A stretch of 64,000 nt of DNA from a bacterium (GCA_029565675.1 JAKQNP010000004.1:142122-206121), one strand, 5' to 3'. Positions 42,021 to 51,148 are shown, counted from the stretch's first letter. Made by a program: numbers and translations. Notes: a model not told the origin generated them from the sequence alone.

Positions 42021-44348
42021 TCAATTCATCGCGCTCTGCCTGCCCATTCGTTCGGGTTGCGATTCATAATAATAATGATATTTATATTTATATTTGCCAT
42101 AAGCGTGCGTGAATTCGATGCCGTTGAACACGACCCCGACGATCGAAACTTTGAATTGCTGCAACGCCGTGGCAGCCTCACTGATGTAGCGTTTTTCGGT
42201 GTGGCCGAAGCGGGAGATCAGCAACAGATGCTCGACAATGTGCGACAGGATCTTGGCGTCGGTCACCGACAACAGCGGCGGCGAATCGACCAGCACAAAA
42301 TCGAATTCGGTTGTCAGGCGCGCGATAAAATCAGCCATTTTCTGGCTGTTGAGCACCTCGGTCGGATTGGGTGGAATACGGCCGGCAGGCACCACAAAGA
42401 GATTGGCCGTGGCAGTCGGTTTGATGATATCCGAATAGGAAGCGAGCTCCATAAAATAATCGGTAAAGCCGGGCACTCGCTCCAAATCAAAGAGCGAATT
42501 GATCTTGGGTTTGCGCAAGTCGGCATCCAGGATCACCACCCGCTTGCCCAATTCGGTCATCGACAGAGCCAGATTGGCGGTAACCGAGGTTTTGCCTTCG
42601 CCGGGAATGGCGCTGGTGATCACCATCTTTTTGATCGGCTCGTCGATGTGATAGAACTGCAGATTGGTGCGCAGGTCGCGATACGATTCGGCAAACGGCA
42701 CATCGGCGCGCATCCTGGTGAGCAAGGGATAATCCGATGCCTTCCAATCGGGTGCACCTGGTTCGCGCAGGTGCAGGCGCTGCAACAGCCGGTCCAGCGT
42801 CTTGTGCCGCCGCTTTTTGCGCTGCGGGATTTTGCCGTTGTGTTTGCCGTTGTGTTTGCCGTTGTTGTTGTCGGGTTGTCGGGAAGCATTGGTCTGTCCG
42901 TGCTGCGGAATCTGACCGACCACCTGCAAACCGCTCAGGCGCTCAAGCTCATCGCGGCTGTGCACGGTCTGATCCAGATATTCCAGCAGCATCGCCAGAC
43001 CAAAACCCAACCCCAGTCCCATAAAGAGGCTGACCATGATATTGCGCGATGCGCCGTTCGGCAGCGGCGCCGACGGTATGCCGGCCGGCGTGATGGTGCG
43101 CAGGCCGCCGATGCTCGCCGAAGCGCGGATTTTGGCCTCTTCGTGGCGCTCGACCAGATAGCTGAGCAAATTCTGGTTGACGATCTGGGTGCGCTGCAGG
43201 CGCGTCAATTCAATATCGCGGTCGAGCATTTCCGGGCTTTCTTTGCGGTACTGATTGAGCATGTTTCTGTAGTAAAGCTCTCTGCTGCGCAGGGAATTGA
43301 GGCTGACCTCTTCAGCGACCAAACGCTGGTTGATCAATTCACGCAGTTGATCGCTCTTGCCGCTGTTCTTGCCGTCCTCGCCGGTGTAGGCGGACAAAAT
43401 CTGCTGGCGCAGCTGCTCCTTGCCCTCGGCGATTTGTCGTTCCAATTTCTGCAGACGCACGGAATCGCGGGAAGTGTGCAACAAGATCTCATCGCGCTGT
43501 GTTTCAAGCCGCGCGATCTCGGCCCGCTTGCCCGCCAGCGCAGGCGTGTCGGCAGCGTCCAGATTGATCATCTTGCCGGAAGGATCCACCTGCTGCAGCT
43601 GGCGGCGATAGGTGGCCACATTGGTCTCAGCCAGCCGGCGCTCCATCTCGATCTGTTCCAGTGCCGCTTCGGCTTGGACGACACGATTGACCACCCCCCG
43701 CTCACTGACCACAGGTGATAGAGAGGTACCGCCTTTGAATTGCAGCAGTTCGCGTTCCGTCGCTTCCAGGGTAGCCTGCGCTTCTGCGCGCTGTTGATCG
43801 ATAAAGCGCACCGTGTTCTGGGCGTTCTCCATCTCGATCTGCTGGTTGCGCAGGCGAAAGACCTGGGCGGCCAGGTCAGCGACGCGATAGGCGACCACCG
43901 GTGTTTCGGCGCGCACGCTCAGGGTCAGCAGGCGGGTTTCCTCATTCATCGACAGGGAAAGCCCTCCGCCGGCTGCAAGCCGAGCCGCCTCCATCGAACC
44001 GGCTCCAAAAGCCTTGAGCGTGCTGTCCTGTTCGACGGCGCTCAACAGCTGTTGATTATAAATGTCGCTATAGACGATGGTCTGATAATATTCGAGGCCG
44101 CGGCCTTGATTCATAACATAGTAATAATAGCTCGGCACATTGAAACCGCCGAGTCCGGAGCCTTCATTCATCTCGATGCTGAACACCGTGCTCGAGCCAT
44201 AAATGGCGGGACGGGTGAACTGCCGGACCGCTCCGATCAGCACACTCAACAGCAATATCACCGCGATCAGCCATTTGCGCCGAATCAGCAGATTGAGATA
44301 ATCGCGCAGCTCCCATTCGCGCGCGGAATCCACTTCCGATACCGACAT
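42021..44348 (-). CDS. Wzc-type tyrosine autokinase / polysaccharide co-polymerase
   Basis: A 775-residue protein. A Wzz domain with an N-terminal helix (LIAVILLLSVLIGAVRQF) and a long periplasmic coiled coil is followed by a second helix near residue 440 (NIMVSLFMGLGLGFGLAMLL). A BY-kinase domain follows with Walker A SAIPGEGKTSV near residue 580, Walker A' VVILDADLRKP and Walker B FVLVDSPP. The C-terminal tail YGKYKYKYHYYYES is the tyrosine cluster that is autophosphorylated. It controls chain length and export of capsule or exopolysaccharide. A GKHN-repeat linker (about residues 495-510) is an oddity. The ATG has gaggggagaagg upstream. Confidence 0.92.
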   Translation of the reverse strand: MSVSEVDSAREWELRDYLNLLIRRKWLIAVILLLSVLIGAVRQFTRPAIYGSSTVFSIEMNEGSGLGGFNVPSYYYYVMNQGRGLEYYQTIVYSDIYNQQLLSAVEQDSTLKAFGAGSMEAARLAAGGGLSLSMNEETRLLTLSVRAETPVVAYRVADLAAQVFRLRNQQIEMENAQNTVRFIDQQRAEAQATLEATERELLQFKGGTSLSPVVSERGVVNRVVQAEAALEQIEMERRLAETNVATYRRQLQQVDPSGKMINLDAADTPALAGKRAEIARLETQRDEILLHTSRDSVRLQKLERQIAEGKEQLRQQILSAYTGEDGKNSGKSDQLRELINQRLVAEEVSLNSLRSRELYYRNMLNQYRKESPEMLDRDIELTRLQRTQIVNQNLLSYLVERHEEAKIRASASIGGLRTITPAGIPSAPLPNGASRNIMVSLFMGLGLGFGLAMLLEYLDQTVHSRDELERLSGLQVVGQIPQHGQTNASRQPDNNNGKHNGKHNGKIPQRKKRRHKTLDRLLQRLHLREPGAPDWKASDYPLLTRMRADVPFAESYRDLRTNLQFYHIDEPIKKMVITSAIPGEGKTSVTANLALSMTELGKRVVILDADLRKPKINSLFDLERVPGFTDYFMELASYSDIIKPTATANLFVVPAGRIPPNPTEVLNSQKMADFIARLTTEFDFVLVDSPPLLSVTDAKILSHIVEHLLLISRFGHTEKRYISEAATALQQFKVSIVGVVFNGIEFTHAYGKYKYKYHYYYESQPERMGRQSAMN

Positions 44349-44686
44349 AACCTTCTCCCCTCACCTGTGACGAGCCCGATCGAGACGACGTTGCAGAAAT
44401 GCGTCTGCTTCAGAACTGCATGACCTCTCAACTCGCCCGGTGAAAAGCCTCATGGGCCAATCCCAAATACTTGATGCACAATTGGTTGCTATAAACAGGA
44501 CAACGATGGATGCCTAAGCACGGGAACCCCCGTTTTGCCGCAAAACGGAACGAGATAGTGCTCCGCCAACGACAATTACCCCTGGTATGCTTTAGTTAAA
44601 GCTAGATATTCTATTTAAGATAGATACAATTGTGCTGAAAAGCAATAAAAAAATCAAGTTCGATATGGAACCGCAAAAGCAAAAAG
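44349..44686. other. 338-base intergenic region with perfect hairpin
   Basis: No gene is seen between the ABC exporter and the Wzc gene, which are both on the minus strand. An 8-bp perfect stem (ccgttttg at 44530-44537 and caaaacgg at 44541-44548, loop ccg) lies in the middle; it has no T run on either side. It could be a processing hairpin, an operator or the leader structure of the Wzc gene. The sequence around it does not match the GEMM riboswitch consensus as I remember it. Confidence 0.45.
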
Positions 44687-46522
44687 CTATTGCCCTGCGC
44701 TCGGCTGGTTGAAGAGGTCGGAGTAGGGTCCTCCGGACTGCCACAGTTCTCGGTGGGTGCCCGATTCCACCAGGCGCCCGTCCTTGAACATGAGGATGCG
44801 GTCGGCGCTCTGCAGAGTCGATAACCGGTGGCTGATGAGCAAAGCGATGCGTCCCCTGGCGCGCTCCATCCAGGCGCTGAGCATCTCGTACTCGTTGCGC
44901 GCATCCAGGGCGCTGGTCGGCTCGTCGAATATCATGATCGGCGCATCGCGCACAAAGGCGCGCGCCACCGCCACGCGCTGCCACTCTCCTCTGCTCAGCT
45001 CTTCGCCGGTATCGAACCACTTGCCGAGCATGGTCGCATAGCCGTTCGGCAAGCCGTCGATCACCTGGTCGGCGCCGCTCATCCGCGCCGCATCTTCGAT
45101 GCGGCGGTCATGGCGCGGCAACCTGACCTCGCCGAGCCAGATGTTCTCGCGCGCGCTGAGCTGATACTCTTGAAAGTCCTGAAACAACACCGCCAACTTT
45201 CGCCACCATTCGGTCAGCTCAAATTCGCGGATATCGATACCGTCCAGGCAGATCCTGCCTTCGCTCGGATCATAGAGACGGCAGATCAGCTTCATCAACG
45301 TGCTTTTGCCGGAACCGTTGGCGCCGGCCACGGCAATGCGTTCGCCCGGCACCGCCGCCAGAGAAACGCCGTGCAATGCCCAGCGCTCGCTGTGCGGGTA
45401 GCGAAAGGAAACGTTTTCGACAGTCAAGCCGGTCTGCACCGGCGAAGGCACCGGGCGCAGTTGTCTTTGCCGCGCTGGACCCGATTCCAAAGCGAAAAAA
45501 GCAAAGAGCATGGAAACGAAACGCGTATCCTCATAGATATCGCCCACGCCCGTAAAGAGGTTGCGCATGGCGTTCAGGGCTTGCTGAAACGCCTGAAAAT
45601 ACATCACCAGACTGCCCAGGGTCAGGGCGCCGGCCAACGTCCGGCCGATCAACAACAGATAAAAGCCATAGGCCACCACCGTGGCCAGCAGTTGCGCCGC
45701 CAGGGTGCCGCGGATTTGTCGGCCGTTGATGCGGAACTGCTCGACCCGCAGCCGGCGCTGGATGGCGAGGTAGCGGCGTTGGAAGAGCCGTCCGAGATGC
45801 AACAGGCGCAATTCCTTGGCCCATTCCTTTTCGGTCAGCAGCCAGTGATAGTGGTAACTGCGGCGCTCCAGGTTGCTGCGCAGCTTGCGCCAATCGAACA
45901 CCACATCGGCGAAATGCAGGCGAAAGAAAAAAGCCGGCAGCAGGGTCAACAACAACAAGAAAGGAATCGACCAGTGGAAAAAAAAGAGCATCCCCACCAG
46001 TCCGACCAGGGTCAGGCTCTGTTGAAAGAGGCTCTGCAGTTTGCCGACCAGTTGTGTCGGTCGATAGAGGGCCTGATGCTGCGCCCGGTGCAGGGTATCG
46101 AAGAATGCAGGATTTTCATAATAGGCATAATCGATCTCAGCCGATTTTTTGTGCAGCTGTTCCATGATGTTCTCCTGCACCAGTGCCGATTGCTGTTGCT
46201 GCAGCCAGCCGTGCAGGCTGGAAAGGGTGACGCCGAGGAAGACCAGGCCGCCGACCAGGGTCGCCAGCCAGACGATCGGCATCGGCGTTTGGCCGACCGC
46301 AGCGATCTGCAGCTGCGCCGCCACCTCATCGAGGATCAATTTGCCGGTGTAGAGCACGCCGAGCGGCAAGACGCTCTGCAGCGCCAGCAGCGCGACACCG
46401 AGGACAAACAACAGCGGCGAACTATGCCAGACCAGGCGGATCGATTTGAAGATATGCGGCAAAAATTCGCGGCGCCACACACGGGGATCGAGTTTGTGCA
46501 GAGGTTTTGAGCGGGAGAGCAT
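44687..46522 (-). CDS. ABC exporter, fused membrane and ATPase domains (RiPP exporter candidate)
   Basis: A 611-residue half-transporter. About six helices in the first 330 residues (type IV exporter fold) precede an ATPase domain with Walker A GANGSGKST near 405, Q-loop, signature LSRGEWQRVAVA (SRGE in place of the common SGGQ), Walker B IMIFDEPTSALD and the H-loop LISHRLSTL. There is no N-terminal C39 peptidase domain, so a leader peptide would have to be removed by another enzyme; two S26-like peptidases occur in the locus. It is divergent from the PqqD-radical SAM arm across a 654-base region, which links it to that system. It might instead export lipid or polysaccharide. Confidence 0.85.
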   Translation of the reverse strand: MLSRSKPLHKLDPRVWRREFLPHIFKSIRLVWHSSPLLFVLGVALLALQSVLPLGVLYTGKLILDEVAAQLQIAAVGQTPMPIVWLATLVGGLVFLGVTLSSLHGWLQQQQSALVQENIMEQLHKKSAEIDYAYYENPAFFDTLHRAQHQALYRPTQLVGKLQSLFQQSLTLVGLVGMLFFFHWSIPFLLLLTLLPAFFFRLHFADVVFDWRKLRSNLERRSYHYHWLLTEKEWAKELRLLHLGRLFQRRYLAIQRRLRVEQFRINGRQIRGTLAAQLLATVVAYGFYLLLIGRTLAGALTLGSLVMYFQAFQQALNAMRNLFTGVGDIYEDTRFVSMLFAFFALESGPARQRQLRPVPSPVQTGLTVENVSFRYPHSERWALHGVSLAAVPGERIAVAGANGSGKSTLMKLICRLYDPSEGRICLDGIDIREFELTEWWRKLAVLFQDFQEYQLSARENIWLGEVRLPRHDRRIEDAARMSGADQVIDGLPNGYATMLGKWFDTGEELSRGEWQRVAVARAFVRDAPIMIFDEPTSALDARNEYEMLSAWMERARGRIALLISHRLSTLQSADRILMFKDGRLVESGTHRELWQSGGPYSDLFNQPSAGQ

Positions 46523-47176
46523 ATTTCCCTACCTCTCATTGGGAATTGTCTTGCGCATCGAATTGATCCGTTTCGCCGGAATTGGCGGTGCGCTGTCGAG
46601 GGTTGCATTGATTAGCGCATGTCGTGCAGCCGCAGGTGTTGACAACAGCGGTGTCGGGCGGCAGATCTTCCCGGCAGCAGCGATCCTATAAATAACAGCC
46701 GGCAATCCGACATCATCGAAAAAGTAACGGTTCAAGCGAAAAAATGCAAGAAAATTAAGCAAGCAATACTCAATATTTGTTCGCAGGCTGTTCTAGCGCT
46801 GCAAAAACCGATAAAACAGAACAGTTTTGCTGATTTGCGGTTAAAGTTGTATTATTCGCTAATTTTTTAATTTTTTTCTTGCATGATATTTCTTATACGT
46901 TTATATTGTTTCGAATTAAGGATTGTTTTGTCTGTTGGAACGCGAGATCTGGAGTACAGCTGTTTCAATTTGGATAAGGCAATTTTAGAGCACCTTCAAG
47001 TTAACCTCCCTTTTCCATCGCATCTTTTAGCACCTGCAACAACAGCGCAATCTTTGGTGGGCGCGAAGGCTGACCCAATTTTAAAAATTTTAGCACTACC
47101 ATTATATCGCCAGGCAGAGTCGATGACAAAGACTTTAAGATGATGGCGTGAAGGTCTACTTATCTGCGGAAAACCT
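46523..47176. other. 654-base divergent intergenic region of the RiPP locus
   Basis: It separates the minus-strand exporter from the first PqqD-like gene. The part from 46690 to 47000 is clearly AT-rich. A short open frame (46883-47143) exists but has no ribosome binding site, its product resembles no known family, and it is taken as chance. A candidate promoter is listed separately. Confidence 0.6.
46879..46907 (+). promoter_or_regulatory. Candidate promoter for the plus-strand RiPP arm
   Basis: ttgcat (46879-46884) and tatatt (46902-46907) are separated by 17 bases in an AT-rich stretch about 270 bases upstream of the first PqqD-like start. The fit to a sigma-70 consensus is reasonable, but the organism's own promoter consensus is unknown. 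Confidence 0.35.
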
Positions 47177-47473
47177 GTGCAACAGAATATTTTACCGGGT
47201 GATGTTTTTCGCCTTTGTGAAGATGCATCAATGCAGCGCTTTACCGATGGTGCGCTGGTCCTGCAAATGCATGATCGGCACCTGTACGAGGTCAACACCA
47301 CCGCAGGCGATTTGATCGAGCGGCTGGACGGAAAAAACAGTCTGGCTCAGATTGCCGCATCGATGGCCAAAGAGTATTCGATATCTGCACAAGCGATCAT
47401 GGCCGATCTCATCGAGCTGATTCAAAAGTTCATCGAATGCGGTCTGATCGAAAAGTCTCCTACCCTGCCATAA
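47177..47473 (+). CDS. PqqD-like RiPP recognition protein 1
   Basis: A 98-residue protein of the PqqD/RRE type, a winged helix that binds the leader of a precursor peptide and presents it to a modifying enzyme. The family pattern is present: YEVNTTAGDLIERLDGKNSLAQIAASMAKEY, where [LY]-x-[VL]-N-x-[TS]-A and W/I-x-x-L-DG mark PqqD proteins. The start is GTG at 47177 with a weak gcgga binding site. It opens the plus-strand arm; a second PqqD-like gene follows after 117 bases. Having two adjacent recognition proteins suggests that each serves a different radical SAM enzyme. Confidence 0.82.
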   Translation: MQQNILPGDVFRLCEDASMQRFTDGALVLQMHDRHLYEVNTTAGDLIERLDGKNSLAQIAASMAKEYSISAQAIMADLIELIQKFIECGLIEKSPTLP

Positions 47474-47590
47474 AACCGGCTTTGGGATCTGTTTAAATGG
47501 CCTGGTATCCGGTAATCGGACAATCGTGCAATTTTGCAGATTGCGATTCATGTGGCCCCGAATATGGACGACATCTCAAGAGGCTCAACC

Positions 47591-47890
47591 ATGAAAAAAA
47601 CAGAGATGACAGGCGGCGATTTGTCGTGCAATCCCGATGTGGTGTTACGCGAAGAGGACGAGGACGGCGGTCTGCTGTTCAACCCGGACACCAACGAGAT
47701 TAAGGTGATCAACACCACCGGCCTGTTCATCTGGAAGCAATGCGCACGAGGTTCAAACCCGGACACCATCCTCTCGGCATTGCGCCGCGAATTTTCGGAC
47801 ATTCCGGAAGAAAGCGTGCATCAGGACATCAAAGAATATCTCGAGCTCATGGTCGCAGCTGGTTTTCTCGGTTGGATTGGGAAACCCTGA
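47591..47890 (+). CDS. PqqD-like RiPP recognition protein 2
   Basis: A 99-residue PqqD-type protein with GGLLFNPDTNEIKVINTTGLFIWKQC, in which the family's 'N-x-T-G-x-x-I-W' block is intact, and a helical end FSDIPEESVHQDIKEYLELM. The N-terminal 'E-ED-GGLLFNPDTNEIK' form resembles the ScmD-type PqqD protein of the SynChlorMet cassette as I remember it. The ATG at 47591 has aagagg about eight bases upstream. The radical SAM gene begins 46 bases after its stop. Confidence 0.85.
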   Translation: MKKTEMTGGDLSCNPDVVLREEDEDGGLLFNPDTNEIKVINTTGLFIWKQCARGSNPDTILSALRREFSDIPEESVHQDIKEYLELMVAAGFLGWIGKP

Positions 47891-47936
47891 GAAGCGGACT
47901 CGACAGATCCGGCCAGCGATAAAAAACAGCGACTCC

Positions 47937-49160
47937 ATGACATGCTGTAAAACATCCAATCAATACGCGCACTGGCTTTCCAAACTGTTCCAGTCGATTG
48001 AGGTCAACACGAATACCAAAATGAAAATCATTTCAACACCCCGGCACGTTGATCTTGCGATAACCGGCAAATGCAATCTGGCCTGTCAGTACTGCTTCTA
48101 TGCCGATGAGATGGTTGCACGCAACGATCTGTCGACCGCGACCTGGCTTTCCTTGTTCGAAGAGTTGGCACAGCTGGGCGTAATGACGGTTTGTCTGACC
48201 GGCGGCGAAGTATTTACCCGACCAGATCTGTTTCAGTTGATCGACGGAGTGATCGCCAATCGCATGCGCTACGAGATGTTGAGCAACGGCACCTTGATCA
48301 CCGAAAAGACTCTGGCCCGGTTCGAACAGGGCAAGCGGCGGCAGCGCTTGAATTCGATCCAACTTTCGCTCGACGGCGCCAGCGCCGAAATCCACGACCG
48401 CAGCCGGCCTAATAGCTTTCAGCGAGTGCTGCGAGCACTGAAATTGCTCCACCAAGCGGATTATCCGGTTTCGGTGCGAGTCACGATCAACCGATTCAAT
48501 GTCAACGATCTCAACAATATCGCGCATTTGCTGCTCGAAGAGATCGGTCTTGCCGATTTCAGCACCAACGAGGCCTACGACTGCGGCGAAACCGACCGCA
48601 ACGCCAAAAATGCCATCCTCACACCTGAGCAACGGGAACACGCCATGCAGTCGTTGATGCAACTCGTTGAAAAATACCCTGGGCGCATCCAAGCGCAGGC
48701 CGGACCACTGGTCCTGGCGACAGAGATGCACAGCATCGAGGCAATGATGCTAGCCGGCCAATCCAGCAGGCAGGGTGGCGGGACACTGTCGTCCTGCGGC
48801 TGCGCCTTTTCCAAACTGGCGGTGCTGCACGATGGCACAATCGTTCCCTGTCACGTTTTGAGTACTCTTCGCCTCGGCAAGATCGGTGTGGACCGGTTGC
48901 AGGATATCTGGTTCAACCACCCAATTCTGGAAGATTTGCGCCGACGGCAACAGATTCCAATCACCAGCCTGCCGACCTGCCGGGACTGCCCTTACTCGGG
49001 CTTTTGCCACGGCGGCTGCCCGGGCGGTGCTCTCTACGCCTATGGAACTATAAACGCACGAAACCCTATGAATTGCATGCGGGTGCTCAAAAACGAAGAC
49101 CCGTTCTATTCATTGGCCGCCGATACGGCCGAACAGGCGATGGATGAAAGAAATGCATGA
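47937..49160 (+). CDS. Radical SAM/SPASM peptide maturase 1 (plus arm)
   Basis: About 407 residues. The radical SAM cluster cysteines are C46, C50 and C53 in GKCNLACQYC, followed by TGGEV (SAM binding). The SPASM region near the C-terminus has CGCAFSKLAVLHDGTIVPC and CRDCPYSGFCHGGCPGGAL with a last cysteine in MNCM, which would bind auxiliary iron-sulfur clusters. The enzyme would abstract hydrogen from a precursor peptide to make a sulfur-to-carbon or carbon-carbon link. The start is taken as ATG 47937; ATG 48021 would be shorter by 28 residues. The next radical SAM gene overlaps it by 17 bases. Confidence 0.92.
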   Translation: MTCCKTSNQYAHWLSKLFQSIEVNTNTKMKIISTPRHVDLAITGKCNLACQYCFYADEMVARNDLSTATWLSLFEELAQLGVMTVCLTGGEVFTRPDLFQLIDGVIANRMRYEMLSNGTLITEKTLARFEQGKRRQRLNSIQLSLDGASAEIHDRSRPNSFQRVLRALKLLHQADYPVSVRVTINRFNVNDLNNIAHLLLEEIGLADFSTNEAYDCGETDRNAKNAILTPEQREHAMQSLMQLVEKYPGRIQAQAGPLVLATEMHSIEAMMLAGQSSRQGGGTLSSCGCAFSKLAVLHDGTIVPCHVLSTLRLGKIGVDRLQDIWFNHPILEDLRRRQQIPITSLPTCRDCPYSGFCHGGCPGGALYAYGTINARNPMNCMRVLKNEDPFYSLAADTAEQAMDERNA

Positions 49161-50292
49161 TCTCTCTGATCAGCTGCCGGACGGCGTTCCGCCGTTGACG
49201 ACCCTCTATCTCTACATGACGACCTGCTGCAACCTGGGCTGTCGCCATTGCTGGATAACACCCAATTTCTCCAAAGGAGAGCTGTCGGCAGAGCAATATA
49301 TCGGTGTGGAGTTGCTGGCCCAGGCCATCGCCGAGGCAAAACCTCTGGGGCTGCGGTTTGCCAAATTGACAGGTGGCGAGCCGACCTTGCATCCCCGGTT
49401 CGTCGAAATCGCCGATCTGTTGTCTGAGCAAGGCTTGTGGTTCGACATGGAAACCAACGGCACCCTGATCGATGCCAAGCTGGCACGCTATCTGAAAGAA
49501 AAAACCAGGCTTTGGTTTGTCTCGGTCAGTCTCGACGGCGCCAATAGCCAGACTCACGACGAATTCCGCAACAAGAGCGGATCGTTCGAGGCGGCGCTGC
49601 AAGGCATCAAAAATCTTGTCATGGCCGGTTTCAAGCCTCAGGTTATCATGAGTCCCCACCACGGCAACATCCATGAGGTGGATGAACTCGTCGACCTGGC
49701 TGCCGAGCTAGGCGCCAGCTCGGTCAAATTCAATCCGGTTGCCAACAGCGGGCGCGGCGCCCAAATGCACAAAAACGGCGAGGCGCTCGATTTTGCCGAG
49801 ATACTCGCCCTGTCGCGCAAGATCAGCGGCAGACTACAGGACAGAACGCCCATCCCCCTTTATATGGGCATTCCGCCCGCCTTGTGCTCCATCCGCCAGT
49901 TGGCGCAAAACGCCGGCCATCGTTGTTCGGTGCGCAACATCTTGGGAATCCTCGGCAGCGGCGAGATGGCGCTGTGCGGCATCGGCCGCAATGTGCCCGG
50001 GCTCTGCTTCGGTCGGCTCGGGGAGGACAGCCTGCGCAAAGTCTGGCTCACCCACCCGGTCCTGATGAAACTGCGCAACGATCTGAGCAGCCCCTATCCG
50101 GGGCTCTGCGACAATTGCATTCACGCCCGCGTTTGCCAAACGCATTGTGTGGCGCAGAATTTTCTGGATAGTGGAGAACTGGTGACGCCGACCGCGATCT
50201 GCCGCTATGCGGCAGAGCAAGGCCTGTTTCCTGCATCACGTCAAATACAAACTGCAAACTCGGATACCTATGGAAAAAATGAGCAGCAGTAG
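49144..50292 (+). CDS. Radical SAM/SPASM peptide maturase 2 (plus arm)
   Basis: A 382-residue enzyme with cluster cysteines C29, C33 and C36 (TTCCNLGCRHC), SAM-binding TGGEPTLHP and DMETNGTLID, and SPASM cysteines around CGIGRNVPGLCFG and CDNCIHARVCQTHC. TTLYLYMTTCCNLGCRHCWI is reminiscent of the ScmE/ScmF-type enzymes. It overlaps maturase 1 by 17 bases and the HprK-like gene by 23, so the three proteins are translationally coupled. Two radical SAM enzymes with a single adjacent precursor suggest either two modifications of one peptide or a heteromeric enzyme. Confidence 0.92.
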   Translation: MKEMHDLSDQLPDGVPPLTTLYLYMTTCCNLGCRHCWITPNFSKGELSAEQYIGVELLAQAIAEAKPLGLRFAKLTGGEPTLHPRFVEIADLLSEQGLWFDMETNGTLIDAKLARYLKEKTRLWFVSVSLDGANSQTHDEFRNKSGSFEAALQGIKNLVMAGFKPQVIMSPHHGNIHEVDELVDLAAELGASSVKFNPVANSGRGAQMHKNGEALDFAEILALSRKISGRLQDRTPIPLYMGIPPALCSIRQLAQNAGHRCSVRNILGILGSGEMALCGIGRNVPGLCFGRLGEDSLRKVWLTHPVLMKLRNDLSSPYPGLCDNCIHARVCQTHCVAQNFLDSGELVTPTAICRYAAEQGLFPASRQIQTANSDTYGKNEQQ

Positions 50293-50878
50293 GGAAGAAT
50301 CGATAACAAAGCACGGCTTGATTCTGCATGCGGTGGCGGTATCCGCACCGGAAGGCGCCATCCTGATCCTGGGCCACTCCGGCGCCGGCAAAAGCACCCT
50401 GGGCAGAGCCCTGGCGGAAAAATTCCCGCTGCTGGCGGACGATAATGTCTATCTCACCACCGGCATCTTGCACAAACGATGGTTCGTCGCCGATGCCAAA
50501 TTGTTGCATCTGCAACAGCCGCAATTCAGGCCTTTGCTCGGCGCGATACGGACCTTTCAGGCGCCGCAAGTGCGGCTCACGCCGATCGGTCCTCGCCAGA
50601 CGTGTAGATTTTTGCTCGATGCGCTGTACGAGGTGGAAGGAATGCGCCTGGGTTCACTCGAGCAACAAAAGCACTGGTTTGGCTGCCTGGCAGAGGTGGC
50701 GCGCCAGGTGCCGGGCTGGCGTCTGTCGGCGACATTGGGCAGGGAGACAGCGCAACTGGTTTTCGATTGCTTTGCACAAAACACAATCGTTGATGAACAA
50801 ATTTTTGCAGACCCGGAAAAGGTATCAAATGACACCAGCGTCGGGCTTGCTGGCCAAACTATACAGAAAGGAGTCTGA
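50270..50878 (+). CDS. HPr-kinase-like P-loop protein of the RiPP arm
   Basis: A 202-residue protein. Walker A GHSGAGKST lies at residues 35-43 and the following LADDNVYL block corresponds to the acidic motif of HPr kinase C-terminal domains. Such ScmC-type proteins occur in radical SAM and lasso-peptide loci without a known substrate; phosphorylation of the peptide's serine or threonine is possible. ATG 50270 overlaps the upstream gene; ATG 50279 is an alternative. The precursor gene follows its stop by two bases. Confidence 0.82.
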   Translation: MEKMSSSREESITKHGLILHAVAVSAPEGAILILGHSGAGKSTLGRALAEKFPLLADDNVYLTTGILHKRWFVADAKLLHLQQPQFRPLLGAIRTFQAPQVRLTPIGPRQTCRFLLDALYEVEGMRLGSLEQQKHWFGCLAEVARQVPGWRLSATLGRETAQLVFDCFAQNTIVDEQIFADPEKVSNDTSVGLAGQTIQKGV

Positions 50879-50880
50879 GG

Positions 50881-51120
50881 ATGCCCAAAAAACAGTACAG
50901 CAAACCCACCCTGGTTTCTCTGGATGACGCAGCCCCTGTCATGGGAGCGACTTGTGCATACGGAGCAGATCCAGCGGTGATTCCATACTGCCCCAATGGC
51001 AGTACAGCTACAGGAAATTGTCTGTCCGTGGGCAATGTTGCGGGCCAGACGTGTTATAAAACCGGCAATACACCAACGTGGGGTGGAATAGACCAATATC
51101 GAAACAGAACTCCCAGATAA
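50881..51120 (+). CDS. RiPP precursor peptide A, four evenly spaced cysteines
   Basis: A 79-residue peptide with a basic leader (KKQYSKPTLVSLDDAAPVMG) and a Gly/Thr/Asn-rich core. Cysteines stand at 25, 37, 47 and 58, that is, at intervals of 12, 10 and 11. The tail is WGGIDQYRNRTPR. The ATG has an excellent aggag site (agaaaggagtctgagg) that overlaps the stop of the HprK-like gene. Position between maturases and peptidase identifies it as their substrate. The lysine-x-Y-x-KPTLVSL leader is like that of many radical SAM-modified precursors; the core has no lanthipeptide or sactipeptide family name I can give with certainty. Confidence 0.85.
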   Translation: MPKKQYSKPTLVSLDDAAPVMGATCAYGADPAVIPYCPNGSTATGNCLSVGNVAGQTCYKTGNTPTWGGIDQYRNRTPR

Positions 51121-51148
51121 CTTTTAGCCGCTGCAAGGAGTCGCGCGA

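Noticed and set aside
41871..43718. 615-codon plus-strand open frame
   Set aside because: Shadow of the Wzc gene on the opposite strand; no ribosome binding site and unnatural composition.
44500..44600. Possible cyclic di-GMP riboswitch before the Wzc gene
   Set aside because: Only a short hairpin fits; the conserved GEMM sequence blocks are not present on either strand.
44828..46510. 560-codon plus-strand open frame
   Set aside because: Antisense of the ABC exporter, which has complete Walker and signature motifs.
46883..47143. 86-codon plus-strand frame in the divergent region
   Set aside because: No ribosome binding site, AT-rich composition and its ATG coincides with the candidate promoter.
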